NCBI GenBank assembly: GCA_026713105.1
Contig: JAPOPC010000034.1
Span: 83,247-147,246, forward strand
Reading direction: 5' to 3'
From: Acidimicrobiaceae bacterium
GTDB taxonomy: Bacteria > Actinomycetota > Acidimicrobiia > Acidimicrobiales > Poriferisodalaceae
DNA length: 64,000 bases
Positions 52,782-60,466 of this stretch are shown piece by piece. The first letter of the stretch is position 1; the number at the start of each line of letters is the position of its first letter. Under the pieces are notes generated by a model. It had not been told where the DNA came from. It did not search any database and saw nothing but the letters and a program-made list of their open reading frames with translations. Made by a program: the position numbers and the translations under genes.

Positions 52782-53375
52782 ATGCTCGACGGGGTATTCC
52801 GCAAGGGTGTCGACAGCGTCACCGCGCCCATCGGGCGTGGGCTCGCTGCGATCGGTGTGAGTGCGGACGTGCTCACTGGGTTGGGCTTGGTGATGGCGGC
52901 GGCAAGTGCTGTCGCCATCGGTGCCGGCCGGCTGGTGCTGGGCACGGTGCTGCTGGTGATCACCGCGTTTGCTGACCTGTTCGACGGACCGGTGGCTGCG
53001 GCTCGGGGGACGTCGTCGAGCCGGGGCGCCTTCTTCGACTCGACGGCCGATCGGGTCACCGACGGCTTGCTGCTGGGAGGCATCGCCTGGTACCTGGCCG
53101 GCGAGCACGGCGCCCAGTGGGCCGTGCTGCCGATGGCGGTGCTCGGCGTCAGCGCAGTGATCTCCTACGAGCGCGCCAAGGCTGAGCTGCTGGGCTTCGA
53201 AGCCAAGGGCGGTCTGATGGAGCGTGCCGAGCGGACGGTGGTGCTGGCAGTCGCCGTCGCCTTCGAAGTGCTGCTCATCCCCTTGCTCTGGGTGCTGCTC
53301 GGGCTCTCGACGATCACGGCAGTGATGCGCTTCATCAAGGTGTGGCGCCAGGCCAGCGCGCAATCAACGAAGTGA
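52782..53375 (+). CDS. CDP-alcohol phosphatidyltransferase, probable phosphatidylinositol-phosphate synthase
   Basis: A 197-residue membrane enzyme from ATG 52782 with about six hydrophobic segments. The family motif D-x2-DG-x2-AR-x8-G-x3-D-x3-D is seen as DLFDGPV, then AA in place of AR, then ARGTSSSRGAFFDSTAD. All acidic residues are kept, but the first arginine is alanine. Position ahead of patA and pimA, as in mycobacteria, indicates synthesis of phosphatidylinositol phosphate from CDP-diacylglycerol and inositol phosphate. The substitution is unusual for the family. Confidence 0.87.
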   Translation: MLDGVFRKGVDSVTAPIGRGLAAIGVSADVLTGLGLVMAAASAVAIGAGRLVLGTVLLVITAFADLFDGPVAAARGTSSSRGAFFDSTADRVTDGLLLGGIAWYLAGEHGAQWAVLPMAVLGVSAVISYERAKAELLGFEAKGGLMERAERTVVLAVAVAFEVLLIPLLWVLLGLSTITAVMRFIKVWRQASAQSTK

Positions 53376-54403
53376 GTGTGCGGGACACGGCGCGCCGCAT
53401 GCGAAGCCGCGACGAGGCACGCCGCCTGCGAGGGCGGGACAAGGCGACAGTGCTGGCGTACCAGGCAGGCGCGTCGGCTGCCCGGCTGGCTCCGCTGTGG
53501 CTCACCGAGCGTGTGGCCGGGCTCGCCGGGCCGGCACTGGCCCGCCTCATGCCTGCCAAGGCCGCGATGGCGCGGCGGCACCAGGCCCGGGCACAGCGCT
53601 GGGTCGCCGACGGAGCCACGCACCCTGATGCCGCCCCGGCAATTGCTCCCGCATCGGCCAAAGACTCCCCAGACGATCTGCAGCGGGCCACTGCGGCGGC
53701 GTTCAGCTCCTATGCCCGCTACTGGCTGGAGTCGTTCCGCCTGCCGGCGCTGAGCGAGCTGACGCTGGATCGCGGCATCGACGTCCCGGCGTACCACCAC
53801 GTGGAGGAAGCCCTCGAACGCGGCAACGGCGTCATCTTGGCTCTCCCGCACCTGGGGGGCTGGGAGTGGGCCGGGTTCTGGATGGCCACGGTCAACCGGC
53901 TGCCGATCACCGTCGTGGTCGAGCCCCTGCAGCCGTTCGAGTTGTTCGAGTGGTTCGCCGACTTCCGTGAGCGACTGGGCATGCGAGTCGTGCCGCTCGG
54001 GCCCGACGCCGGCAGCGAGGTACTCGGCGCGCTGCGACGCAACGAGATCGTCTGCCTGCTGTGCGACCGCGACCTCACCGGCGACGGCATCGAGGTGACT
54101 TTCGGCGACGAGCGAACGACCCTGCCCGCGGGCCCGGCGATGCTGGCGCTGCGATCAGGCGCGGCCCTGCTGCCAACTGCGGTGTACTTCCGCCCCCGAG
54201 GCAGGCACCTGGGCACCGTCCGCCCGCCGATAGACGTCACACGCCACGGGCGCCTGCGCGACGACGTCACCGCAGTCACCCAAAGCCTCGCCGACGAGCT
54301 CGTAACCCTGATCGCCGCCGAACCCCACCAGTGGCACCTCCTCGGCCCCAACTGGCCATCAGATCAATCCGCCGACACCGCCGACACAGCCGAGGACTCC
54401 TGA
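53372..54403 (+). CDS. patA: Phosphatidylinositol mannoside acyltransferase PatA (LpxL/HtrB family)
   Basis: A 343-residue acyltransferase from GTG 53372, overlapping the preceding stop as GTGA. The catalytic H-x4-E motif is HLGGWE in VILALPHLGGWEWAGF. VCLLCDRDLTGDGIEVTFG and LPAGPAMLALRSGAALLPTAVYF match the LpxL/HtrB fold. In this gene order it acylates the mannose of PIM1/PIM2. The first 60 residues carry basic repeats and a hydrophobic stretch for membrane association, with an Ala/Asp-rich linker near residue 100. Confidence 0.9.
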   Translation: MSVRDTARRMRSRDEARRLRGRDKATVLAYQAGASAARLAPLWLTERVAGLAGPALARLMPAKAAMARRHQARAQRWVADGATHPDAAPAIAPASAKDSPDDLQRATAAAFSSYARYWLESFRLPALSELTLDRGIDVPAYHHVEEALERGNGVILALPHLGGWEWAGFWMATVNRLPITVVVEPLQPFELFEWFADFRERLGMRVVPLGPDAGSEVLGALRRNEIVCLLCDRDLTGDGIEVTFGDERTTLPAGPAMLALRSGAALLPTAVYFRPRGRHLGTVRPPIDVTRHGRLRDDVTAVTQSLADELVTLIAAEPHQWHLLGPNWPSDQSADTADTAEDS

Positions 54404-54453
54404 GAGTTTGAGCCGTGGCGCGATCGCACTTGTTGGGGCATCTGCGCCGCGCC

Positions 54454-54459
54454 TAGCGT
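54454..54459 (+). promoter_or_regulatory. Possible internal promoter before pimA
   Basis: TTGTTG at 54430-54435 and TAGCGT at 54454-54459 with an 18-base spacer, in the 144-bp gap between patA and pimA. It would give a leader of about 80 bases. Confidence 0.4.
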
Positions 54460-54547
54460 CAAGTCGGCAGTGAGGTTTCCCGCGCGGATGGCCGGCGACG
54501 TTCGCCCGTCCGTTGCGACCGTCCATTCGACAGTGAGGAACGACCGA

Positions 54548-55627
54548 GTGAGGATCGGGATCATCTCGCCGTACAGCCTGACCAGCGCCGGTGGCGTTCA
54601 GGTGCAGGTGCTGGGCTTGGCCCGCGCGTTGTCCGCGAAAGGCCACGACGCCCGGGTGCTCGCTCCGTGCGACGGCGCGCCGCCCCAGACCGGTGTCACG
54701 CCGCTCGGCGCGAGCATCCCCACCTTCGCGAACGGTTCGGTCGCGCCGATTGCTCCCGACTTCGCCTGCACGCTGCGCACGGTGCGCGCGCTGCGCGACG
54801 AAGCGTTCGACGTCGTGCATCTGCACGAGCCGCTGTGCCCCGGGCCGACGCAGACGGCGCTGTTCCTGCGCAGCGCACCCACCGTGGGCACCTGGCACGC
54901 CGCAGGGGGCAGCCTCGCCTACCTCGTGCCCGGAACGCGCTGGTTGGCGACGCGCATGGAAATACGGGCCGCAGTCTCAGCCGATGCCGCCGAGATGGCC
55001 CACGACGGCGTCGGCGGCGAGTACGAGCTGGTGTTCAACGGCGTCGAGCTCGACCTCTTCGACAGCGCGAGACCGAAGCGAAACGGTGCGCCCACCATCG
55101 CCTACATCGGTCGCCACGAGCCGCGCAAGGGCCTCACGGTTCTGCTTGACGCCATGTCACGGCTGCCCGAGGGCATCCGGCTGTGGGTGATGTCGCGCGG
55201 CCCGCAGACCGAAGAGCTGCAGCGCAGGTACCAGCGCGACACGCGCATCGAGTGGCTGGGACGGGTCAGCGAGACCGAGAAGCTGGAGCGCATCAAGGGC
55301 GCCGACGTGTTCTGCGTGCCGTCGCTGCACGGCGAGAGCTTCGGCGTGGTGCTGCTGGAGGCGATGGCGGCGCGCACGCCGGTCGTGGCCAGCGACCTGG
55401 GGGGCTATCGCAACGTGGTGCGCGTCGGCGACGAGGCCGTGCTGGTGCCACCCGGCGACCCCGCAGCGCTGGCGTCGGCGCTCATCGACGTGCTCACCCA
55501 GCCCGACCGAGCCGCCGACCTGGTCGCTGCGGGCCGCCAGCGAGCCGAGCAGTTCTCGATGTCCCGGCTGGCCGATACCTACGTCGACATGTACGAGCGC
55601 GCCATCGCCAAGCGCAACGCCGGCTAG
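54548..55627 (+). CDS. pimA: Phosphatidylinositol mannosyltransferase PimA (GT4 family)
   Basis: A 359-residue glycosyltransferase. GTG 54548 is chosen because GAGGAA lies 7 bases upstream and VRIGIISPYSLTSAGGVQVQVLGLARAL is the family start; the frame is open to 54470. The N-terminal GGVQ loop binds the nucleotide sugar phosphate; the C-terminal domain has YIGRHEPRKGLTVLLDAM and the E-x7-E motif in PSLHGESFGVVLLEAMAARTPVVAS. It transfers mannose from GDP-mannose to phosphatidylinositol at the cytoplasmic face. Confidence 0.9.
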   Translation: MRIGIISPYSLTSAGGVQVQVLGLARALSAKGHDARVLAPCDGAPPQTGVTPLGASIPTFANGSVAPIAPDFACTLRTVRALRDEAFDVVHLHEPLCPGPTQTALFLRSAPTVGTWHAAGGSLAYLVPGTRWLATRMEIRAAVSADAAEMAHDGVGGEYELVFNGVELDLFDSARPKRNGAPTIAYIGRHEPRKGLTVLLDAMSRLPEGIRLWVMSRGPQTEELQRRYQRDTRIEWLGRVSETEKLERIKGADVFCVPSLHGESFGVVLLEAMAARTPVVASDLGGYRNVVRVGDEAVLVPPGDPAALASALIDVLTQPDRAADLVAAGRQRAEQFSMSRLADTYVDMYERAIAKRNAG

Positions 55628-55675
55628 GCCCAGTGCCCAGCCCGATGCGCCCGGCGGGCGCCCGATCGCGGCCCG

Positions 55676-55681
55676 TACTGT
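55676..55681 (+). promoter_or_regulatory. -10 box upstream of the M48-like gene
   Basis: TACTGT, then 7 bases, then a GTG at 55689 that opens a five-codon frame ending immediately before ATG 55707. Confidence 0.45.
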
Positions 55682-55688
55682 GTTACTG

Positions 55689-55706
55689 GTGAGCGGGTCC
55701 GGTTGA
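55689..55706 (+). CDS. Possible leaderless upstream micro-ORF (5 residues)
   Basis: GTG-AGC-GGG-TCC-GGT-TGA directly abuts ATG 55707. The GTG is 7 bases after TACTGT, the distance seen for leaderless genes in this window. It may be a ribosome-loading site for the main gene. Confidence 0.3.
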   Translation: MSGSG

Positions 55707-56522
55707 ATGCAACGCGTGGACCCACTGTTCGCCATCTATCGCAGTCGAGCCGACAAGCTGCTGGTGGAGTTCTGGGCCGTGCACGTCGTCGCAGCCGCGC
55801 TCGCAGGCGTCGCGGCGGCGCTGTTCACGCCGCTGGGCTGGTGGGTGGTCCCGCTCGCGGTGGTGGCTGCATGCGGGTTGGCCGCGGGGGAGCTGGCGGT
55901 CGGGGAACGGCGCCTGCGCACGTTGCTCGTCGGAACCAGCTCCAGCGAGCTCGATCCCCCCGACGAACCTCGCTTGGCCAACGTCGTCGACGGGGTGTGC
56001 CTCCTCGTGGGCGTTCCCGTGCCGGAACTGGCGGTCGCGCCCAGCAGTGCGGTGAACGCCATTGCGTTCGGCCGGCGGCCTGGTCAATCCACCGTCGTGG
56101 TCACCAAGGGCTTGCTCGATTCGCTGAACCGCATCGAGCTCGAGGCGGTCGTCGCACGGCTGGCGACCCAGATTCGTGACGGGCGTGCTGCCTACCTCAC
56201 CACCGCAGTCACCACGGTCGGGCTTCCGGCGCTGCTGTGGCCCGCCCTGTGGCCGCTGGTGCAGGCCCGCATCGAGCGCGAGGCCGGCACGGGCAGCGAC
56301 TTCCACGACGACGCCGAGGCCGTGCGGCTGACGCGCTACCCGCCGGGCCTCGCCAATGCGCTCGAGACGATGTCGTCGACTGGCGTGCGCAGCGACGCGC
56401 CGCGGGTGACCTGGCCGCTGTGGCTGGCCGATCCCCGGTCTGCGGAGACGGCGGCCCCCGACGACCTGCCCGACTACCGGGCAGACATTGAGACCCGGGT
56501 CGCTGTCCTGCGCGAATTCTGA
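55707..56522 (+). CDS. HtpX/M48-like membrane protein without the HExxH zinc motif
   Basis: A 271-residue protein with two membrane segments (about residues 23-65) and an M48-like domain. PRLANVVDGVCLLVGVPVPELAVAPSSAVNAIAFGRRPGQSTVVVTKGLLDSLNRIELEAVVARLATQI corresponds to the HtpX core. There AHELAHI is expected, but ARLATQI is found, so both zinc histidines and the catalytic Glu are gone. It should not be a working metalloprotease. The region after it has another pair of hydrophobic segments (TVGLPALLWPALWPLV). It sits between pimA and pdxS. A scaffold or regulatory role is possible. Confidence 0.8.
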   Translation: MQRVDPLFAIYRSRADKLLVEFWAVHVVAAALAGVAAALFTPLGWWVVPLAVVAACGLAAGELAVGERRLRTLLVGTSSSELDPPDEPRLANVVDGVCLLVGVPVPELAVAPSSAVNAIAFGRRPGQSTVVVTKGLLDSLNRIELEAVVARLATQIRDGRAAYLTTAVTTVGLPALLWPALWPLVQARIEREAGTGSDFHDDAEAVRLTRYPPGLANALETMSSTGVRSDAPRVTWPLWLADPRSAETAAPDDLPDYRADIETRVAVLREF

Positions 56523-56564
56523 GCGCAGCGGGAATATCCCCGGGGCAGCACCGGGGCCGCTCCC

Positions 56565-56570
56565 TACACT
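56565..56570 (+). promoter_or_regulatory. -10 box, probably leaderless, for pdxS
   Basis: TACACT, then 6 bases, then ATG 56577. No ribosome binding site is visible. Confidence 0.55.
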
Positions 56571-56576
56571 GACCCC

Positions 56577-57512
56577 ATGAATTCAGGCCCAACGAGCACA
56601 GGCCGCACTGCCCCGGCGTCCGCCGATGAAGCGTCTCACCTGGTGGGAACCGTGAGGGTCAAGCGCGGGCTTGCCGACATGCTCCGCGGCGGCGTCATCA
56701 TGGACGTCGTCACGCCCGAGCAGGCCAAGATCGCAGAAGATGCCGGGGCGGTCGCCGTCATGGCGCTCGAACGGGTTCCCGCCGACATCCGCCGCGACGG
56801 CGGCGTGGCCCGCATGAGCGACCCCGCAATGATCGAGGGCATCCAGGCGGCAGTGACGATCCCGGTCATGGCCAAGGCTCGCATCGGCCACTTCGGCGAG
56901 GCCCAGGTGCTCGAGGCGCTCGACGTCGACTACATCGACGAGTCCGAGGTGCTCACGCCCGCAGACGAGACCCATCACATCGACAAGTGGGCGTTCACCG
57001 TCCCGTTCGTGTGCGGTGCGACGAACCTGGGCGAGGCGCTGCGACGCATCTCCGAGGGCGCCTGCTTGATTCGCTCCAAGGGCGAGGCAGGCACCGGCAA
57101 CATCGTGGAAGCCGTCCGGCACCTGCGCTCGATCACTGGCGACATCGCAAAGGTCACCCAGGCCGATTCCGCCGAGCTGTTCGATTGGGCGAAGCAGCTG
57201 CAGTCGCCGCTCGGCCTGGTGCAGGAGATCGCCGAAACCGGCCGTTTGCCGGTGCCTCTGTTCTGTGCAGGCGGCATCGCGACGCCCGCCGACGCTTCGC
57301 TGGTGTGCCAGCTCGGCGCCGAAGCCGTCTTCGTCGGGTCGGGGATCTTCAAGAGCGAAGACCCTGGGCCGCGGGCCGAGGCGATTGTCGAGGCCACAAC
57401 GCACTACCGCGATGCGTCAGTGGTGGCCAAGGTCAGCCGGGGCCTCGGCAGCGCCATGCCGGGTCTCGAGATGGAAGGCCTCGAAACCAAGCTTGCCGAT
57501 CGCGGCTGGTAA
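56577..57512 (+). CDS. pdxS: Pyridoxal 5'-phosphate synthase subunit PdxS
   Basis: A 311-residue TIM-barrel synthase. After about 25 extra polar residues the core starts [45 protein letters not shown], followed by [43 protein letters not shown] and SKGEAGTGN. It makes PLP from ribose 5-phosphate, glyceraldehyde 3-phosphate and ammonia supplied by PdxT. Highly conserved and complete. pdxT follows 24 bp downstream. Confidence 0.97.
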   Translation: MNSGPTSTGRTAPASADEASHLVGTVRVKRGLADMLRGGVIMDVVTPEQAKIAEDAGAVAVMALERVPADIRRDGGVARMSDPAMIEGIQAAVTIPVMAKARIGHFGEAQVLEALDVDYIDESEVLTPADETHHIDKWAFTVPFVCGATNLGEALRRISEGACLIRSKGEAGTGNIVEAVRHLRSITGDIAKVTQADSAELFDWAKQLQSPLGLVQEIAETGRLPVPLFCAGGIATPADASLVCQLGAEAVFVGSGIFKSEDPGPRAEAIVEATTHYRDASVVAKVSRGLGSAMPGLEMEGLETKLADRGW

Positions 57513-57542
57513 GAGGCTGAGCCGTCCGGCGAAGCAGTGGCC
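57513..57542 (+). repeat. Dispersed post-stop repeat, copy C
   Basis: Directly follows the pdxS stop and includes the GTG start of pdxT. GAGGCTGAGCC and GGCGAAGC match copy A (from 285) at about 25 of 30 bases. Confidence 0.55.
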
Positions 57543-58178
57543 GTAAGCAACAGCCAGTCGCTGATCGGCGTCGTCGCGCTGCAAGGAGCAGCGGCTGAGC
57601 ATGTCGCCGCCTTCCGGCGCGTCGGAGCGCGGGCTGTCGAAGTGCGCGTGCCCGCAGAACTCGACGGCGTCGATGCTGTGGCGCTCCCAGGCGGCGAGTC
57701 GACCACGATGTCGCACCTGCTGCGCACCAGCGGCCTGTTCGATGCGCTGTCGGCCCGTCTGGCCGACGGCATGCCGGCGTTCGGCACCTGCGCAGGCATG
57801 ATCCTGCTGGCGGCCGAAGTACTCGACGGTCGACCCGACCAGCGATGCTTCGGCGCGATCGACATCTCTGTGCGCCGCAACGCCTTCGGCCGCCAGGTTG
57901 CGAGCTTCGAGGCGAGTCTCGCCACTCAGGGCCTCGATGAGCCGTTTCACGCCGTGTTCATTCGAGCCCCATGGGTGGAGCGCGCCGGGGACGGCGTGGA
58001 GGTGCTCGCCGAGATCCGGCCCGCCGCAAACTCGACGGGCCGCGATGTTCACGCACCGGTCCCGGTGCTGTGCCGATCAGGCCCGATCCTGGTGTCGAGC
58101 TTTCATCCCGAGCTGACCGCGGACGACCGCATTCACCAGATCTTCCTGGACATGGTCGGCGCGTCGTCGACCTGCTGA
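57537..58178 (+). CDS. pdxT: Pyridoxal 5'-phosphate synthase glutaminase subunit PdxT
   Basis: A 213-residue class I glutaminase from GTG 57537. [22 protein letters not shown] opens the family; LPGGESTTM, the nucleophile Cys in FGTCAGMI, and His/Glu in SSFHPEL are present, giving a full triad. It releases ammonia from glutamine for PdxS. The order pdxS-pdxT-yebC-ruvC is conserved in actinobacteria. Confidence 0.95.
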   Translation: MAVSNSQSLIGVVALQGAAAEHVAAFRRVGARAVEVRVPAELDGVDAVALPGGESTTMSHLLRTSGLFDALSARLADGMPAFGTCAGMILLAAEVLDGRPDQRCFGAIDISVRRNAFGRQVASFEASLATQGLDEPFHAVFIRAPWVERAGDGVEVLAEIRPAANSTGRDVHAPVPVLCRSGPILVSSFHPELTADDRIHQIFLDMVGASSTC

Positions 58179-58275
58179 AGTACAGCCTGCGCGTCGAGGA
58201 CCTGCTGGGCAGTCGAGTCCGCCAGACTATCGCGGCTGCACAACATCTTTGGCACGTCTCGTTGGGGAGGGGTCT

Positions 58276-59049
58276 GTGTCCGGTCATTCCAAGTGGGCGA
58301 CGATCAAGCACCGCAAGGGTGCCGCCGACAAGGCGCGCGGGAAGCTGTTCGCCAAGCTGATCCGCCAGGTGGAGGTTGCGGCGCGTGAGGGCGGCGGCGG
58401 CCTCGACTCCAACGCCACGCTGCGCACGATGTACCAGAAGGCCCGCGACAACTCGGTGCCGCTCGACACGATCGAGCGAGCCATCAAGCGGGGCACCGGC
58501 GAGCTCGAGGGCGTGTCGTATGAGCAGGTCACCTACGAGGGCTATGCGCCCGGCGGGGTTGCCATGTTCGTGGACGTGCTCACCGACAATCGCAATCGCA
58601 CCGGCTCGGAGATTCGCAGCGTGTTCACACGTGCCGGCGGCTCGCTGGCCGAGCCCGGGGCTGTGGCGTGGCAATTCGAGCGCCAGGGCGTGGTGGTGGT
58701 GCCCGCGGTGGCATCGGAGCCTGACGCGGCCGATCCCGACGAGGACGAACTGATGCTGGCGGCGCTGGACGCAGGCGCCGAGGACATCGAGCGCGAGGGC
58801 GACACCTGGCGCGTCATCACCGAGCCGGCCGACACCATGGCAGTGCGCGAGGCAATCGAGGCGGCGGGCATTGCGGTGAGCTCGGCAGATCTGACCTACG
58901 CGCCGCAGAATCTGATCGAGCTGACCAGCGTGTCGTCGGCCAAGCAGGTCATGGCAGTGCTCGACGCGCTCGACGATCACGACGACGTGCAAGGCGTCTA
59001 CGCCAACTTCGACATCAGCGATTCCCTGCTGGAGTCGATCGCCGACTGA
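58276..59049 (+). CDS. YebC/PmpR-family regulatory or translation protein
   Basis: A 257-residue protein from GTG 58276 after GGAGG at 5 bases. SGHSKWATIKHRKGAADKARGKLFAKLIRQ is the invariant start of the YebC family, followed by ARDNSVPLDTIERAIKRGTGE, YEGYAPGG and DNRNRT. Members act as transcription factors or in translation of polyproline stretches. An acidic insertion (ASEPDAADPDEDELM) lies in the second domain. It sits just before ruvC, as in many bacteria. Confidence 0.94.
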   Translation: MSGHSKWATIKHRKGAADKARGKLFAKLIRQVEVAAREGGGGLDSNATLRTMYQKARDNSVPLDTIERAIKRGTGELEGVSYEQVTYEGYAPGGVAMFVDVLTDNRNRTGSEIRSVFTRAGGSLAEPGAVAWQFERQGVVVVPAVASEPDAADPDEDELMLAALDAGAEDIEREGDTWRVITEPADTMAVREAIEAAGIAVSSADLTYAPQNLIELTSVSSAKQVMAVLDALDDHDDVQGVYANFDISDSLLESIAD

Positions 59050-59129
59050 CGCAGGCGCCGGGTCCGGCAGTGCCGATCGCGCACGGGCCGCACGCCTGTC
59101 CCATACCCGGCTGGCGAGGCGGCAAAGGC

Positions 59130-59135
59130 TACGGT
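59130..59135 (+). promoter_or_regulatory. -10 box, probably leaderless, for ruvC
   Basis: TACGGT, then 8 bases, then ATG 59144. The SOS-like box lies between it and the first codons. Confidence 0.5.
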
Positions 59136-59136
59136 T

Positions 59137-59150
59137 CGTACTGATGTTCG
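59137..59150 (+). promoter_or_regulatory. SOS (LexA)-like box over the ruvC start codon
   Basis: CGTACTGATGTTCG differs by one base (T for A in the left half-site) from the recA operator CGAACTGATGTTCG of this window. It contains the ATG at 59144 and would lie at the transcription start. Confidence 0.65.
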
Positions 59151-59710
59151 TACTTGGGATCGACCCTGGATTGTCGCGCTGCGGATACGGCGTGGTGGAG
59201 CAGATTCCCGGCTCTGGCGCTCAGCGCACTCGCAATGAGGCAGTGGCGCTGGGCGTTGTGCGCACCGACCCCGCAGAGCCCCAAGCGGTGCGGCTGGCCA
59301 CGCACATGGCAGAACTGCAGAACCTTCTTGGCGAGTTCCAGCCCTCGGTGGTGGCCGTGGAGCGTGTCTTCTTCCAGGTGAATGTTCGTACGGCGATCGG
59401 CGTGGCGCAGGTGGCCGGCTTGGCCATGGCGGTCGCGGCGGCCGCGGGGATCGAGGTGGTCGAGTACACGCCGACCCAGGTCAAGCAGGCCATCGCGGGC
59501 TGGGGCGGGGCCGACAAAGAACAGATGAAGCGCATGGTCGGCGAGCTGCTGGCGCTGCCGGGGCCGCCCGAGCCGGCCGATGCCGCCGATGCTGCTGCGG
59601 TCGCGCTGTGCCACCTGTCCCAAGCGGCATGGCGCAGCGCAGCACCTCCCGCGCGGGCGCGGGTGCTGCTGCCCACATCGGGCGGGGCCGAGCCCCCGGC
59701 CGCGACGTGA
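59144..59710 (+). CDS. ruvC: Holliday junction endonuclease RuvC
   Basis: A 188-residue resolvase. The four catalytic acids are visible: Asp7 in LGIDPGLSRCGYG, Glu73 in VVAVERVFFQVN, and Asp146 and Asp149 in PADAADAAAVALCH. It cuts Holliday junctions at the RuvAB complex. ruvA follows 64 bp downstream. A one-mismatch SOS box covers the start codon, so damage control of ruvCAB is likely. Confidence 0.96.
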   Translation: MFVLGIDPGLSRCGYGVVEQIPGSGAQRTRNEAVALGVVRTDPAEPQAVRLATHMAELQNLLGEFQPSVVAVERVFFQVNVRTAIGVAQVAGLAMAVAAAAGIEVVEYTPTQVKQAIAGWGGADKEQMKRMVGELLALPGPPEPADAADAAAVALCHLSQAAWRSAAPPARARVLLPTSGGAEPPAAT

Positions 59711-59774
59711 CACCGGTCCGCGGCTCGCTGAGATGCGCGACTCGCCATGATCGACCCGCAATGATCGGATCCCG

Positions 59775-60395
59775 ATGATCGGTTCGGTGCGCGGGCGTTT
59801 GCTCGACAAGGATCCTGGCGGCGAACTGCTGATCGAGGCCGGCGGGGTGGGGTCCCGCGTCACTGTTGCGCCCGCCGCGCTGGCCGGTGCGGGACCGGTG
59901 GGCGATGAGTGCTTCGTGTACGTCCACCATCACGTGCGCGAAGACAGCTCAGACCTGTACGGGTTCGCCGAGCTCGATGAGCGGCGCTGTTTCGAGGCGC
60001 TGCTGAGCGCGCATGGCGTGGGGCCCGCGCTGGCGCTTGCGGTGCTCTCCCACCTGCCGCCCGACGAGCTGCGGCGGGCAGTTGCCGCCGATGATGCCGC
60101 CGCGCTCGAGCTGGTGCCCGGCATCGGCGCCAAGACGTCCAAGCGCATGGTGCTCGACCTGAAGTCGCGGCTCGGTGCGCCCGAGATTGCCGACGGCGTT
60201 GCGGCGGTTGGGCCCGGCGGCGACGGCGCGAGCAGCGCCGTGGCCGAGGTTCGTGCGGCGCTGAGCCAGATGGGATTCGGCCCCGCCGAAATTCGCGAGG
60301 CCATGGCCGCCGTTGCGGTTGAAGCCGCACGAGACGGGGCTGCCGACACGGGTGCCCTGCTGCGGGTTGCGTTGCAGGAGCTGGGTCCGCGATGA
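59775..60395 (+). CDS. ruvA: Holliday junction branch migration protein RuvA
   Basis: A 206-residue protein: OB-fold domain ([41 protein letters not shown]), two helix-hairpin-helix motifs ([24 protein letters not shown] and [23 protein letters not shown]), a flexible Gly/Ala linker, and the C-terminal RuvB-binding domain ([22 protein letters not shown]). Length is normal. It binds four-way junctions and loads RuvB. Confidence 0.96.
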   Translation: MIGSVRGRLLDKDPGGELLIEAGGVGSRVTVAPAALAGAGPVGDECFVYVHHHVREDSSDLYGFAELDERRCFEALLSAHGVGPALALAVLSHLPPDELRRAVAADDAAALELVPGIGAKTSKRMVLDLKSRLGAPEIADGVAAVGPGGDGASSAVAEVRAALSQMGFGPAEIREAMAAVAVEAARDGAADTGALLRVALQELGPR

Positions 60396-60466
60396 GCGGC
60401 ATCTCCAGGGGTTGCCCATCCGTGTTGGTGCACGCACGCCGACGTATGGACTCGGTGCTGCGATGA
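60392..60466 (+). CDS. Possible bridging micro-ORF between ruvA and ruvB (24 residues)
   Basis: The ATG at 60392 overlaps the ruvA stop and the TGA at 60464 overlaps the ruvB ATG at 60463, both as ATGA. The Arg/Ser-rich peptide resembles no family. It has the same arrangement and length as the frame between the CNNM/CBS genes. Coupling is possible, chance not excluded. Confidence 0.25.
   Translation: MSGISRGCPSVLVHARRRMDSVLR

Noticed and set aside
50046..53363. A 1105-codon open frame on the minus strand
   Set aside because: It lies opposite fabI's 5' end, npdG, mshC and the PI-lipid genes, all with clear family motifs. Its translation is low-complexity Arg/His/Gly/Val and matches nothing. 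Such frames arise from GC-rich codon bias.
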